Source: Thermoanaerobacteraceae bacterium
GTDB lineage: Bacteria; Bacillota; Thermoanaerobacteria; Thermoanaerobacterales; UBA4877
NCBI GenBank assembly: GCA_030016635.1
Contig: JASEJQ010000012.1
Location: 1-48,695, forward strand
Length of the DNA stretch: 48,695 nt
Direction of reading: 5' to 3'
The notes under the pieces are model-generated. The model ran no database searches. It had not been told where the DNA came from and worked only from the letters and a program-made list of their open reading frames with translations. Positions within the stretch are counted from its first letter, which is position 1, and every line of letters starts with the position of its first letter. The position numbers were made by a program, and so were the translations under genes. Shown here piece by piece: positions 7,906 to 17,217 of the stretch.

Positions 7906-8928
7906 ATGGACAGCTATAAAAGGAGTTATATAACGCTGAAAATAATAGATAAAGAAGGCACCAGTGGTGGGACTGCAAGAGGGTATGCTAAGATAGAAAA
8001 ACGTGGAGATAAGGGAGTCTTAACTCTCTATGCAGAAAACCTTGAAGGAAATCTGGAATATAACGGTTTTATAGTGTCGGTGAATAATGACATGATAAAA
8101 TATATAGACTTTGGTGGGATAAAGATAGACCCCGGCGGGATAGGCAATCTCAAAGAGAGTTTTGACGCCAACAATATAGATGGAAAAGGATTTAACATAT
8201 ATGAGATATCCGCAGTGGGACTGATTACTCCAGATTACGACATACCTTTAGTTGGCTATACCACCAACGAGATATCTGATATAAAAGATAAAATTTTAAG
8301 ATGCCTAAAAAGGACAGAAGATCCAGCACCTGAATCTCATGAATCCAATACTCCTGGGTCAGAAGCTCCACAAACACCAGAAACAGAAAAACAGGAAGAA
8401 AACCTGGAGAAGGAATACATAGAGACTACAGGAGAAGAAAAGGTATTGGAGGTTGTAGAAGAACCACCAGCTCCAGAAAAAGCCTTTACACAGGGAATAG
8501 GTGAAGAGAAATTTATAGAAAATGCAGGCAGTCTTGCAAGCGAAATAGATAATTATATGACCAGCCTAAAGAAATACATAGGCAACATAGTTAACTATCT
8601 TCAGGAGGTAAAGCCTTTTGAATGGGAAATACCAGGATACAGGTGGTGGAGGATTGACCTCAGTTTTACAGATAGCATCTATGACCACTATCTTGTAGGA
8701 TTTTATTACGAGAATGACGACATAAAGTATCTGGTATACGGGATGCCCGGTAGATTTTGCATACAGGAACAACCATTTGGCGGCATGACCGGGTTTGTAT
8801 ACTGGCATCCTGCAAAAGGGAAAGAAAGGAAATTTGGAGAAGAGGGCTACTGGATTCTCCATATTGATGCAGCTACAGGACGTATAATAGTACCGCTGAT
8901 GCCCACGCCTCCGCCGCTGTTTTCGTAA
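7906..8928 (+). CDS. Hypothetical protein with two conserved-looking ends and an acidic linker
   Basis: The 340-residue protein has no signal peptide or membrane segment. The N-terminal 130 residues form a beta-rich domain; about 140-200 is a Pro/Glu-rich linker; about 210-340 is a Trp/Tyr-rich domain (GYRWWRIDLS, YHPAK-like and EGYWILHID segments). I do not recognise a named family; similar architectures are known as hypothetical proteins in spore-forming Clostridia. ATG 7906 is chosen over ATG 7900 because GGGGGT (7894-7899) would touch the earlier codon. It has its own terminator. Confidence 0.72.
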   Translation: MDSYKRSYITLKIIDKEGTSGGTARGYAKIEKRGDKGVLTLYAENLEGNLEYNGFIVSVNNDMIKYIDFGGIKIDPGGIGNLKESFDANNIDGKGFNIYEISAVGLITPDYDIPLVGYTTNEISDIKDKILRCLKRTEDPAPESHESNTPGSEAPQTPETEKQEENLEKEYIETTGEEKVLEVVEEPPAPEKAFTQGIGEEKFIENAGSLASEIDNYMTSLKKYIGNIVNYLQEVKPFEWEIPGYRWWRIDLSFTDSIYDHYLVGFYYENDDIKYLVYGMPGRFCIQEQPFGGMTGFVYWHPAKGKERKFGEEGYWILHIDAATGRIIVPLMPTPPPLFS

Positions 8929-8934
8929 TGTTTA

Positions 8935-8967
8935 CCATGCTTGAATGCATGGTTTTTTATTTTTTTC
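8935..8967 (+). terminator. Intrinsic terminator
   Basis: CCATGC (8935-8940) pairs with GCATGG (8947-8952) and is followed by a long T-rich run. Confidence 0.88.
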
Positions 8968-9015
8968 TGGTATAATAGATATATAATCTACTACAAGAAT
9001 TACCAAGCATGGCAT

Positions 9016-9268
9016 ATAACATCCAGAAGCAGCCTTAAAGCAAGTCTATGATACTCTTAATGAGTGGCAAATGTAACCGGGGCAGCAGGCAAGGACGCCT
9101 GCTGAGCTTAAGCCGTAGGCATGGACGCCGCCTGGAGGCGTACCCGGCGGAATGCAGACAACGAGTGGAATAGGGACATTTCTCATCTGCGTAGCACCTC
9201 ATCGAAGTAGATGAGTGCCCTTTGATCTTGTGGTATCAAGACGAGCGATCAGGTGCCGGGATGTTATT
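9016..9268 (+). repeat. Structured intergenic repeat, copy 2 (candidate noncoding RNA)
   Basis: This is the diverged second copy of the element at 2441-2629. The outer stem is TAACATCC (9017-9024) with GGATGTTA (9259-9266), a perfect 8-bp pairing that differs in sequence from copy 1 but keeps the fold. The closing stem TGATACT (9049-9055) pairs with GGTATCA (9232-9238). Inner hairpins carry the same loop pattern GGCawGGACGCC twice. Copy 2 has about 60 extra bases containing its own hairpin GCACCTCATC / GATGAGTGC (about 9194-9218). It fills most of the gap before the mazG gene; I see no ORF in it. Confidence 0.6.
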
Positions 9269-9367
9269 AACATGCATGAATGGGTTATTGCAGTAAAAAT
9301 TAAGTATAATAATATCAGCTTATAAAAATCTTCATGCACACTAAAGTATAAACGGTAGGAGGTAAAT

Positions 9368-10843
9368 ATGAAACCTGTAATACATGTCCTGGGCCTGGGG
9401 CCCGGAAAAGGATATATAACCTTAGATACACTGGAAATATTAAGGAATTCCAGAAGGGTATTTTTGAGGACGGAAATACACCCCGGTGTGGAGGACTTAA
9501 AAGCCATGGGTATTGACTATATGTCATTTGATGAATGTTATGAAAAAGGTACATCCTTTGAGGAGGTTTATAGTGAAATAATTAAACGTCTTCTCACCTT
9601 GGCGGATGAATATGGCGAGATATGCTATGTGGTGCCTGGAAGTCCCATGGTTGATGAAAGGACAGTGGAAGAGCTGATAGACATCTCAAAAGGAATGGGT
9701 ATAGAGCTGGACATAAGGCCGGGTATGAGTTTCATTGACGCCATGGCCGCAGAGCTGGGCTTTAATCTCTGCAACATAATACTTATAGATGCCACGGACT
9801 TTGACCCCCACAGGATAAATACATCTATGGGTATTATCATCTCTCAGGTCTACGACAGATTCATTGCTTCCGAAGTAAAAATTAAACTTTCCAGGATTTA
9901 TGACGATAATACATTAGTGACAGTGATATCCGGTGCCGGCAACAGTGATATAATGAAGAAGGCTGATATACCCCTTTATCAACTTGACAGGGTTGAATGG
10001 ATAGACCACATAACATCAGTATATATAAGACCTGTCAGGTTTGAGAGCAAGAGCAGGTACGATTTTGTTGATTTTAAATACATAATGGACAGGCTGCGCA
10101 GTGACTGTCCATGGGATAGGGAACAGACCCATGAGAGCCTTAAACAGTATCTTCTGGAAGAGACTTATGAGGTACTGGAAGCCATCGACCTGAAGGACAG
10201 TGAAAAGCTCGTGGAAGAACTGGGAGACCTTATGCTTCAGGTATTCTTTCATGGGAAACTGGCTGAGGAAAGAGAAATATTTGACATCTATGATGTGGTG
10301 GATGGGATCAGCAAAAAGATGATATTAAGGCATCCTCATGTATTTGGGGATGTAAAGGTTAAGTCATCTGATGATGTCCTTAAAAATTGGGCTGACATCA
10401 AGAAAGAAGAAAAGGGCATAAGTACCCAGACGGAGGTGATGCAAAGCATACCCGGCAATCTTCCTGCCCTCATGCTGTCCTATAAGATACAGGATAAGGC
10501 CGCAGAGGTAGGGTTTGACTGGGATGACGTGGATGGAGCAATGGAAAAAGTATATGAAGAACTGGAAGAGGTAAAGGAGGTGTACAAAGGAACAGAAAAG
10601 GAAAGAATAGAGGAAGAGGTAGGCGACCTGCTTTTTGCTGTGGTCAATGTGGCCAGATTTTTAAAAGTACAACCCGAGTTGGCACTTAAGAAGACAGCAG
10701 ATAAATTTATATCCCGATTCAGTTATATTGAAGAACGGGCAGGAATAAAAAGCCAAAAATTACAGGATATGTCTCTTGACGAGATGAATGTGCTGTGGGA
10801 AGAGGCAAAAATGAATAAAAAAGGTAAAAAAAATCAAAAATAA
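9368..10843 (+). CDS. mazG: Tetrapyrrole methylase-MazG fusion protein (YabN type)
   Basis: Residues 1 to about 220 match the SAM-dependent tetrapyrrole (corrin/porphyrin) methylase fold, starting HVLGLGPGKGYITL. From about 240 come MazG nucleotide pyrophosphohydrolase units: CPWDREQTHESL (about 247) followed by the metal-binding pattern EETYEVLEAID ... EELGDL, and a second, similar unit with EELEEV ... EEEVGDLLFAV. MazG hydrolyses NTPs to NMP and pyrophosphate for nucleotide-pool sanitation. The fusion, 491 residues here, is typical of Firmicutes and usually near HU and spore genes, as here. AGGAGG precedes ATG. Confidence 0.95.
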   Translation: MKPVIHVLGLGPGKGYITLDTLEILRNSRRVFLRTEIHPGVEDLKAMGIDYMSFDECYEKGTSFEEVYSEIIKRLLTLADEYGEICYVVPGSPMVDERTVEELIDISKGMGIELDIRPGMSFIDAMAAELGFNLCNIILIDATDFDPHRINTSMGIIISQVYDRFIASEVKIKLSRIYDDNTLVTVISGAGNSDIMKKADIPLYQLDRVEWIDHITSVYIRPVRFESKSRYDFVDFKYIMDRLRSDCPWDREQTHESLKQYLLEETYEVLEAIDLKDSEKLVEELGDLMLQVFFHGKLAEEREIFDIYDVVDGISKKMILRHPHVFGDVKVKSSDDVLKNWADIKKEEKGISTQTEVMQSIPGNLPALMLSYKIQDKAAEVGFDWDDVDGAMEKVYEELEEVKEVYKGTEKERIEEEVGDLLFAVVNVARFLKVQPELALKKTADKFISRFSYIEERAGIKSQKLQDMSLDEMNVLWEEAKMNKKGKKNQK

Positions 10844-10917
10844 CTCTATGAAAAGAAGGATTTTCAGGATTTATGCAGAATATGCTAATAGGAAGCAAAT
10901 GAAGAGGAGGTATATTG

Positions 10918-11193
10918 ATGAACAAAGCTGATCTGGTAACAAAAGTAGCAGAGAAAAGTGATCTTACTAAAAAGGATGCCGAGAAGGCCATCAATGCGTT
11001 TGTTGATGCCGTGACAGAGGCTTTAAGTCAGGGCGACAAGGTGCAGCTGGTCGGATTTGGTACCTTTGAGGTAAGAGAGAGAGCAGAACGCAAGGGAAGA
11101 AATCCTCAGACCAGAGAGGAAATAACAATTCCTGCTTCTAAGGCTCCGGTGTTTAAAGCCGGAAAGGCACTGAAGGACATGATAAATCAATAG
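10918..11193 (+). CDS. hup: HU-family DNA-binding protein
   Basis: A small histone-like protein that bends and coats DNA as a dimer. The 91 residues begin [13 protein letters not shown] and contain the family signature [19 protein letters not shown] and the C-terminal PAFKAGK-like ending [15 protein letters not shown] 10918 is chosen over the adjoining TTG 10915 because it lies 7 bases after GGAGG (10906-10910). It is followed by a strong terminator. Confidence 0.97.
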   Translation: MNKADLVTKVAEKSDLTKKDAEKAINAFVDAVTEALSQGDKVQLVGFGTFEVRERAERKGRNPQTREEITIPASKAPVFKAGKALKDMINQ

Positions 11194-11198
11194 GTTAA

Positions 11199-11236
11199 AA
11201 AACAAAGGGAAGGAGTTATCCTTCCTTTTGTTTTTT
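11199..11236 (+). terminator. Intrinsic terminator after HU
   Basis: AACAAAGGGAAGGA (about 11201-11214) pairs with TCCTTCCTTTTGTT (11219-11232) around a 4-base loop, continuing into a T run. Confidence 0.92.
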
Positions 11237-11293
11237 GCATATTTTCGGACGGACCTCAAATAATATTGATGGAAAGGAGGCCCGCAGCACAAA

Positions 11294-12250
11294 TTGAAAA
11301 AAACTTTGTTATTTGTCATATCAATTTTACTTATAGTGTCAATTGGCTGCACGCCTGCAGTAAGAAGGCTGAAACAGGTTGAAAAGCCACCTATACCCGA
11401 AAGGATTAGCAGAGGGGAAAACAAGGAGCCTACGCTTAAGGTCTATATAAAACAAACGGGAAAAATAGAGGAAATGCCTCTTGAAAATTATGTTATGGGT
11501 ACAGTTGCCGGGGAGATAAAAAACGACTGGCCTATGGAGGCTTTAAAGGCACAGGCTATACTGGCAAGGACCTATGTACTTGATTTTGTAAATACAAAGA
11601 AGTCTAAGTATGAGGGTGCTGATACATCCACTGATTTTGAAGAGGCCCAGGCGTGGAATGAAGCCAATATAAATGACAGGATAAAAAAGGCTGTAAATGA
11701 TACCAGGGGACAGGTGGCAGTATATAACGGCAATTACATCAAGGCGTGGTTTTTCTCACATGCCGGAGGTATGACTGCAACAGCAAAGGAGGGTTTAAAC
11801 TTTAAAGGGCAAAACCCACCATATATACAGGTTGTAAAGTCTCCGGAGACGCCGAAGGCAAAACCAGAGGACAGAGAATGGACAGCGGCATTCAGCAAAC
11901 AGGAGGTGCTGGCAGCGCTCAACAAGATGGGAGCAGGGGTAAAGGACTTTAGTGATGTAAAGGTTGCATCCAGGGGCCCTTCGGGACGCACTACAATCCT
12001 GAGCTTTAGCGGGGTGCCGGTGAATGCTCCGGATTTCAGAATAGCCATCGGCAGCGAAAGGATGAAGTCAACCCTTTTGGAGAGTCTCAGGTTTGATGGC
12101 AATACCCTGACAATGAGGGGAAAGGGGTTTGGCCACGGTGTGGGAATGTCTCAGTGGGGTGCCTACGGCCTGGCCGAACAGGGAAAAACAGCAGAGGAGA
12201 TAATAAAATACTATTTCAAGGGAGTAAATATTGCAAAGATGTGGGATTGA
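11294..12250 (+). CDS. SpoIID/LytB-domain lipoprotein
   Basis: The 318-residue protein begins with a lipoprotein-type signal (KKTLLFVISILLIVSIGC, Cys at about 19). The SpoIID core follows: EEMPLENYVMGTVAGEI, then ALKAQAILARTYVL, and near the end GHGVGMSQWGAYGLAEQG. SpoIID is a peptidoglycan lytic transglycosylase active in forespore engulfment; LytB-like members act in vegetative cells. Either role fits; the lipobox and the distance from any spoIIR or spoIIID gene favour a SpoIID-like paralogue. The start is TTG; GGAAAGGAGG (11271-11280) lies 13 bases upstream, rather far. Confidence 0.9.
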   Translation: MKKTLLFVISILLIVSIGCTPAVRRLKQVEKPPIPERISRGENKEPTLKVYIKQTGKIEEMPLENYVMGTVAGEIKNDWPMEALKAQAILARTYVLDFVNTKKSKYEGADTSTDFEEAQAWNEANINDRIKKAVNDTRGQVAVYNGNYIKAWFFSHAGGMTATAKEGLNFKGQNPPYIQVVKSPETPKAKPEDREWTAAFSKQEVLAALNKMGAGVKDFSDVKVASRGPSGRTTILSFSGVPVNAPDFRIAIGSERMKSTLLESLRFDGNTLTMRGKGFGHGVGMSQWGAYGLAEQGKTAEEIIKYYFKGVNIAKMWD

Positions 12251-12273
12251 GGCCTTGTTTGGGCCTCTTTTTA
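12249..12273 (+). terminator. Intrinsic terminator after the SpoIID-like gene
   Basis: GAGGCC (12249-12254) pairs with GGCCTC (12262-12267), followed by TTTTTAT. Confidence 0.85.
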
Positions 12274-12424
12274 TATATTAAGCCGTATCTCTTGGTTTAA
12301 ATGCCGTGCAGCAGGAAAGAGCAAATCCGCATAGATTAAAATTCTGTGAAATTTCCGTGAATTATGATGCTAAAGACCTATGTCTGCATTATCAAGGTAT
12401 ATATATTTTATCCGATATACATTT

Positions 12425-12523
12425 ATGCGGTTTGAAAAATACAAGAAAATGTATCCTTATTTCCTAAGAATTAAAAATGCCCAAAGCCAGGATAAGTTAA
12501 GGGAAATTTTAAAACTCAAGTAA
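12425..12523 (+). CDS. Possible small ORF or gene remnant of 32 residues
   Basis: The frame from ATG 12425 encodes a Lys/Arg-rich peptide (MRFEKYKKMYPYFLRIKN at the start) and ends 4 bases before the HicA-like ORF. There is no good ribosome site. It could be a leader, an antitoxin remnant or the tail of a lost gene. It does not resemble HicB. Confidence 0.22.
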   Translation: MRFEKYKKMYPYFLRIKNAQSQDKLREILKLK

Positions 12524-12527
12524 CAAG

Positions 12528-12764
12528 ATGCCTGCTGCAAGCTATAGGGATCTGGATAAGGGATACAGAGCTTTGGGTCTTGAGGAGAAAAAGAAGGGTC
12601 ATGTATGGTGGGGAATAAGCCCCATTAGTAATGAAATTGTTACGATTGTAGTTCATGAACATGCAGGTGGGAGAGATATTAGTAAAGGCCTTCTGGACAA
12701 ATATATTAAAGAACTTGGTTTTAAGAATGATAAAGAGTTTTTCGAGTTTCTGAATAAGATTTAA
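12528..12764 (+). CDS. HicA-like small protein (putative mRNA interferase toxin)
   Basis: The 78-residue protein reads SYRDLDKGYRALGLEEKKKG early, then a beta strand with HVWWGISP, then IVTIVVHEHAGG and a final helix with LDKYIKELGF. The layout (helix, Gly, His/aromatic strand, VxxH and a leucine-rich final helix) resembles HicA toxins, dsRNA-binding-fold RNases. The usual catalytic GSHH is replaced by GHVWW, so activity is uncertain. No HicB antitoxin gene lies next to it. The ribosome site is weak. The family call is tentative. Confidence 0.5.
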   Translation: MPAASYRDLDKGYRALGLEEKKKGHVWWGISPISNEIVTIVVHEHAGGRDISKGLLDKYIKELGFKNDKEFFEFLNKI

Positions 12765-12767
12765 ATT

Positions 12768-12797
12768 GGACTGCTCAAATTGAGTGGTCTTTTTTTC
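12768..12797 (+). terminator. Intrinsic terminator upstream of argG
   Basis: GGACTGCTCA (12768-12777) pairs with TGAGTGGTCT (12781-12790) with a few G-U pairs, followed by seven T. It separates the HicA-like ORF from the arginine operon. Confidence 0.83.
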
Positions 12798-12807
12798 ACA
12801 AAATCTA

Positions 12808-12836
12808 TTGCATATTAATAAAATATAATGTATAAT
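12808..12836 (+). promoter_or_regulatory. Sigma-A type promoter of argGH
   Basis: -35 TTGCAT (12808-12813) and a perfect -10 TATAAT (12831-12836) are 17 bases apart. The -10 overlaps TGTATaataATACA (12830-12843), a short inverted repeat in the place where an ArgR operator could lie; that last point is inference. Confidence 0.75.
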
Positions 12837-12870
12837 AATACAAAATAACGTATCTGGAGGTAGTATAATT

Positions 12871-14088
12871 ATGGAAAAGATCGTATTAGCTTATTCAGGG
12901 GGACTGGATACATCTGTCATTATCCCATGGCTCAAGGACAATTATGAGTGCGAAATCATAGCAGTGTGTGTGGACGTGGGCCAGGGAGAAGAGCTTACGG
13001 GCCTCAAGGAGAAGGGCATAAATTCTGGTGCCAGCAAGGTGTATATCATTGACGCCAAAGAGGAGTTCGTAACGGACTATATATATTCCACACTGAAGGC
13101 CGGAGCTATCTACGAAAATGAATATTTATTAGGCACATCCTTTGCAAGACCACTGATAGCAAAAAAGCTGGTTGAGGTGGCACATAAGGAAGGCGCAACG
13201 ACTATAGCCCATGGGGCGACTGGCAAGGGGAATGATCAGGTGAGGTTTGAGGTTTCCATTAAGGCCCTGGACCCTGATCTTAAGATAATTGCGCCCTGGA
13301 GGATATGGGAGCTAAAGTCCAGAGAGGACGAGATAGACTATGCAACCAAAAAGGGCGTAAAGGTAACGGCTACAAAGGATAAGATATACAGCATGGATAA
13401 AAACCTGTGGCATTTGAGTCATGAGGGCGGAGACTTAGAGGACCCATGGAATGAACATAACCCCGACATGTATGAGATGACAGCAAAGCTGGATGAGACA
13501 CCGGACGAGCCGGAGTACGTAGTGATGGAATTTGAGAAGGGCATACCGGTAAGCGTCAATGGCAAGAAATACAGCCCGGTAGGTCTTATAGAAAAATTAA
13601 ACGAGATAGGCGGTAAGCACGGTGTAGGAATAGTGGACCTGGTAGAGAACAGGCTTGTTGGTATGAAGTCAAGGGGAGTCTATGAGACCCCTGGAGGGAC
13701 ACTGCTGTATAAGGCCCATGAGGCTCTGGAACATCTATGCCTGGATAAGGATACCTACCGCTTTAAGGGTTATGTGGCTCAGAAATATGCAGAAATGGTG
13801 TATAACGGCCTGTGGTTTTCTTCGCTTAAAAAGGCTCTGGATGCTTTTGTGGATAAAACTCAGGAGAGCGTAACGGGAATGGTAAAACTGAAGCTGTATA
13901 AGGGGAATGTAATCTTAGCCGGATCATACTCTCCCTATTCCCTCTACAATAAAGACTATGTTACATTTGGAGAGGATGAGGTATATAATCAGAGGGACGC
14001 TGATGGGTTTATCAACCTCTTTGGTCTGCCGCTGAAGATTGGGGCAATGGTGGAGAAAAAGAATGCCAATAAGGAGCTGGCTGTATGA
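12871..14088 (+). CDS. argG: Argininosuccinate synthase
   Basis: Joins citrulline and aspartate with ATP in the penultimate step of arginine biosynthesis. The PP-loop ATP-pyrophosphatase motif is [11 protein letters not shown] at the N-terminus; [14 protein letters not shown] and the [14 protein letters not shown] stretch bind substrate. At 405 residues it is full length. GGAGGT precedes ATG. The stop overlaps argH in ATGA, so argGH is one operon. Confidence 0.98.
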   Translation: MEKIVLAYSGGLDTSVIIPWLKDNYECEIIAVCVDVGQGEELTGLKEKGINSGASKVYIIDAKEEFVTDYIYSTLKAGAIYENEYLLGTSFARPLIAKKLVEVAHKEGATTIAHGATGKGNDQVRFEVSIKALDPDLKIIAPWRIWELKSREDEIDYATKKGVKVTATKDKIYSMDKNLWHLSHEGGDLEDPWNEHNPDMYEMTAKLDETPDEPEYVVMEFEKGIPVSVNGKKYSPVGLIEKLNEIGGKHGVGIVDLVENRLVGMKSRGVYETPGGTLLYKAHEALEHLCLDKDTYRFKGYVAQKYAEMVYNGLWFSSLKKALDAFVDKTQESVTGMVKLKLYKGNVILAGSYSPYSLYNKDYVTFGEDEVYNQRDADGFINLFGLPLKIGAMVEKKNANKELAV

Positions 14089-15473
14089 AGCTCTGGGGAG
14101 GCAGATTTTCTAAGAATGAGGATGAGTTTATGGAGGAGTTTAATTCCTCCATAAGTTTTGATATAAGGCTTTTTGAGGAGGATATAGAGGGGAGCGTCGG
14201 CCAGGCCTATGCCCTTAAAAAAGCCGGCATACTGGACAAAGATGAGCTTGATAAGACAATTAACGCTTTAAATGAATTGTATGAACAGTATAAGGCAGGG
14301 GAAATTAAATCTTATGACGGATATGAGGACGTCCACTCCCTTATAGAATCACTTCTATATGAAAAAATAGGGGACACAGCCTACAAACTTCATACCGGGA
14401 GAAGCAGAAACGACCAGGTGGCTACAGACATGGTCATGTATGTGAAGAAAGAAGCGCTAAACATATCAAATTTATTATTAAACCTTCTTGATACACTTAT
14501 AGGAAACGCAAAAAAATATAATGACATCATATTGCCTGGATATACCCATCTCCAGAGGGCACAGCCAATCCTCCTATCTCACTACCTTATGGCCTATTTT
14601 GAGATGTTCAAGAGGGATTACATCCGCTTCAAAGACATGTTAAACAGGATAGACATAATGCCCCTGGGTTCTGGTGCCCTGGCGGGGAGTACATTTCCTT
14701 TGGACAGGGATTATGAGGCCGATATCTTGGGTTTTAAGTGCATATCATTGAACAGCATAGACGCTGTCTCCAATAGAGACTTCTGCTTAGAGTGCATTTT
14801 TAATTGCACTATGACCATGATGCACATGTCCAGAATCTCTGAGGAGCTTATTCTCTGGTCTACAAAAGAATTTAACTTTATAGAGATAGATGAGGCATAC
14901 TCTACAGGCAGCAGCATGATGCCTCAGAAGAAAAACCCGGACTCATTGGAACTTGCAAGGGGCAAGACGGGCAGGGTATATGGCGATCTAATTTCCCTCC
15001 TGACGGTTATAAAGGGTCTGCCTCTGGCATACAATAAGGACATGCAGGAGGATAAAGAATCCACCTTTGATGCAGTGGATACAGTAAAGATATGCATTGC
15101 AATGCTGAAAAGGGTGATATCCTCTATCAAGGTAAATAGTGGTTCAATGCTTGCGGCATGCAAGACAGGTTATCTCAATGCCACTGATATGGCAGACTAT
15201 TTAACAGAGAGGGGGATTCCCTTTCGCAAAGCCCATGAGGCTGTGGGCAATATAATCAGATACTGTGAAGAAAAGGGAGAGACGCTGGAGGATTTAAGCC
15301 TTGATGAACTGAAGAAATTCTCCGATGTCTTCACAGATGATGTATATGGCGCTATAGATATAAAAAACTCCATAAATAAAAAACTCACCACAGGGTCAAC
15401 GTCTCAGGAAATGGTGGAAAAGACTATGAGTATAGAAGAAGAATGGCTGAAAATAGAAAAAAGTTTGATGTGA
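14085..15473 (+). CDS. argH: Argininosuccinate lyase
   Basis: Cleaves argininosuccinate to arginine and fumarate. It has the fumarase/aspartase-superfamily signature [15 protein letters not shown] with the catalytic Ser, [13 protein letters not shown] near residue 100 and [10 protein letters not shown] near 150. The 462 residues are full length and the C-terminus looks intact. Right after its stop begins the 3' remnant of a permease gene, so a deletion ended exactly here. Confidence 0.98.
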   Translation: MKLWGGRFSKNEDEFMEEFNSSISFDIRLFEEDIEGSVGQAYALKKAGILDKDELDKTINALNELYEQYKAGEIKSYDGYEDVHSLIESLLYEKIGDTAYKLHTGRSRNDQVATDMVMYVKKEALNISNLLLNLLDTLIGNAKKYNDIILPGYTHLQRAQPILLSHYLMAYFEMFKRDYIRFKDMLNRIDIMPLGSGALAGSTFPLDRDYEADILGFKCISLNSIDAVSNRDFCLECIFNCTMTMMHMSRISEELILWSTKEFNFIEIDEAYSTGSSMMPQKKNPDSLELARGKTGRVYGDLISLLTVIKGLPLAYNKDMQEDKESTFDAVDTVKICIAMLKRVISSIKVNSGSMLAACKTGYLNATDMADYLTERGIPFRKAHEAVGNIIRYCEEKGETLEDLSLDELKKFSDVFTDDVYGAIDIKNSINKKLTTGSTSQEMVEKTMSIEEEWLKIEKSLM

Positions 15474-15474
15474 T

Positions 15475-16035
15475 TATCAATTACCATTTGGTGATGTCTT
15501 TGCTGTAAGCGCAACAGTAGAAGAGGACTTCATAAAAGACCCCGGCCTTCACAGGACACTCATAGGTGACGGCGTAGCCACATCCTTAGCTGCCATTTTT
15601 GGCGGCCCGGCCAATACCACATATTCGGAAAATACTGGCGTGCTTGCTCTTACCAGGGTGTTTAAGCCTCAGGTCATGAGGATAGCAGCTACCTTTGCAA
15701 TAATCCTTGCGTTTATTGGTAAACTGGGTGCCGTTATTCAGACCATACCTGCACCGGTTATAGGAGGAATATCCATAGTGCTGTTCGGTATGATAGCTGC
15801 CATAGGGGTCAGGACTGTGGTAGAAAATCAGGTGGATTTTGCTGCTACCAGAAACCTGCTGATAGCTGCTGTTATCCTTGCTTTGGGAATAGGTGGAGCC
15901 GTGTTCAAGCTGGGCGCTAACTTCCAGCTTTCCGGGATGGCGCTGGGAGCCATATTTGGTATAATACTGAACCTGATACTGCCCAAGGAGGATGTAGCAA
16001 TCATATCCGAGGAACAGGGCAAGTTCAACGAGTAA
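15475..16035 (+). pseudogene. 5'-truncated NCS2-family uracil/xanthine permease
   Basis: An open frame without a plausible start runs from just behind the argH stop to 16035. It reads GDVFAVSATVEEDFIKDPGL, then GPANTTYSENTGVLALT and four hydrophobic segments, the C-terminal part of UraA/PbuX-type purine or pyrimidine/H+ symporters (usual length about 430 residues, here about 185). The N-terminal membrane half is missing. The break lies within a few bases of the argH stop. GDVFAVSA and the TTYSE loop fit the UraA branch better than the xanthine branch. The product cannot be a working transporter as it stands. Confidence 0.82.
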
Positions 16036-17071
16036 GGTCCAGGGTGATATACCCATCATTAAGTTCTAAGGACTCTACCTTAAGATTAAAGGGGAGGGGC
16101 GGAAGCGTAAGATTAAGCTCTGAAGAGTTTAATATATTCTCCAGTCCCTCATTTTCTATAGTGACGCTATCCAGGGTGAGCCTGCCGGGTATGAAGTTTA
16201 TGGTGTTATTATCCGAAAGCCTGATACCTCCCTCCATAGTGAATCTGGAGAGCCTATCTGAGGATGGGCCTTCAATGACAAAGCCGTTTCTGGTAATATG
16301 GAGGGATACATCCTTGAGGTTTTCATCACTATGTATAACATCATCTATGGCTTTTTCATCAATTGTGGCCGATGCTCCGCTGAACAGGGGATTTACCTTT
16401 ACAGAGGATGGCTCAATGCTCTCCCAGGGTAGGTCTGAAAGGTGTGTTATCAAGTAGTTTAGCACCTCAAACCGTTGCAGAAGACTCTCTCCCTGCTCTA
16501 TCTGCATTCTTATATTTTCATCGGTGAGGGCCATTTGATATAACTTTTGTTTTACTGAGATGAGCCTCTGAATGTTTTCTATAGTGGATTCCAGGTCATC
16601 TCTCACAGACTCAAGATCTTTTTGCCTTAAAGCAAGCTCTGATGATAGTTTCTCTTTATCTTCTTTTAATGTATTCAGCTGTTTTAAATGACTCAGGTAG
16701 TATTCCTGAATGCTCTCTATGTAATAAATGCGGCTGAATAGGTCTGGTATATCCCTGGAGTTTAATATTGCTTCCAGGAGGCTTATATTGCCGTCTGTAT
16801 ATAAAAACCTGTACCAGTATCTCAGCTTGTTTCTGCTGGTGGTTATATTTTTATCTATTTCTTTCTCCTCTGATTTGAGTTCTTCTATCTGACCGCTTAT
16901 TATCTCAATATCTTTATTTAAATCGTCCAGTTTCTTTTGATTGGAAGAGAGGGAAAGTTCCAGTGAAATAATTTCCTGGGTAATATCGTCAGGGGAGGAA
17001 TAGGCATATATATTTGCAGCTGATATAAACAGTATAATTATTACAAAAGCAAGAGATATTTTCTTCAGCAT
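16025..17071 (-). CDS. Secreted coiled-coil protein (PcsB/CwlO-like N-terminus)
   Basis: The 348-residue protein has a signal peptide (MLKKISLAFVIIILF, then ANIYAYS), a long coiled coil (about 25-215) with heptad-like Leu/Lys/Glu sequence and a KLRYWYRFLYTDG turn that is typical of the PcsB/CwlO coiled-coil region, then a beta-rich C-terminal domain (about 235-348) whose ending (LTLPPLPFNLKVESLELNDG) resembles lipid-binding DUF2993/LmeA-type domains. No CHAP or NlpC hydrolase domain is present, so it may act as a regulator or scaffold of wall hydrolysis. ATG 17071 follows GGGTGAT; the upstream ATGs at 17083 and 17227 are less likely. Its end overlaps the permease remnant by 11 bases. Confidence 0.72.
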   Translation of the reverse strand: MLKKISLAFVIIILFISAANIYAYSSPDDITQEIISLELSLSSNQKKLDDLNKDIEIISGQIEELKSEEKEIDKNITTSRNKLRYWYRFLYTDGNISLLEAILNSRDIPDLFSRIYYIESIQEYYLSHLKQLNTLKEDKEKLSSELALRQKDLESVRDDLESTIENIQRLISVKQKLYQMALTDENIRMQIEQGESLLQRFEVLNYLITHLSDLPWESIEPSSVKVNPLFSGASATIDEKAIDDVIHSDENLKDVSLHITRNGFVIEGPSSDRLSRFTMEGGIRLSDNNTINFIPGRLTLDSVTIENEGLENILNSSELNLTLPPLPFNLKVESLELNDGYITLDLTR

Positions 17072-17217
17072 AAAATCACCCATATAATAAATACAACAAA
17101 CATTCTTAAAATCCTCTATGTGTGAGATTTTTTTGTTTTTATAGACTTTTAATAAAGGAAATTGATTTCTTTTATAGAAGATATTTAAATACTTCAAAAA
17201 TTGGGGGGTGAATATGA

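Noticed and set aside
16044-16457. Plus-strand ORF of 137 codons inside the coiled-coil gene
   Set aside because: It is antisense to a minus-strand gene with a signal peptide, coiled coil and ribosome site, and shows no protein-like features itself.
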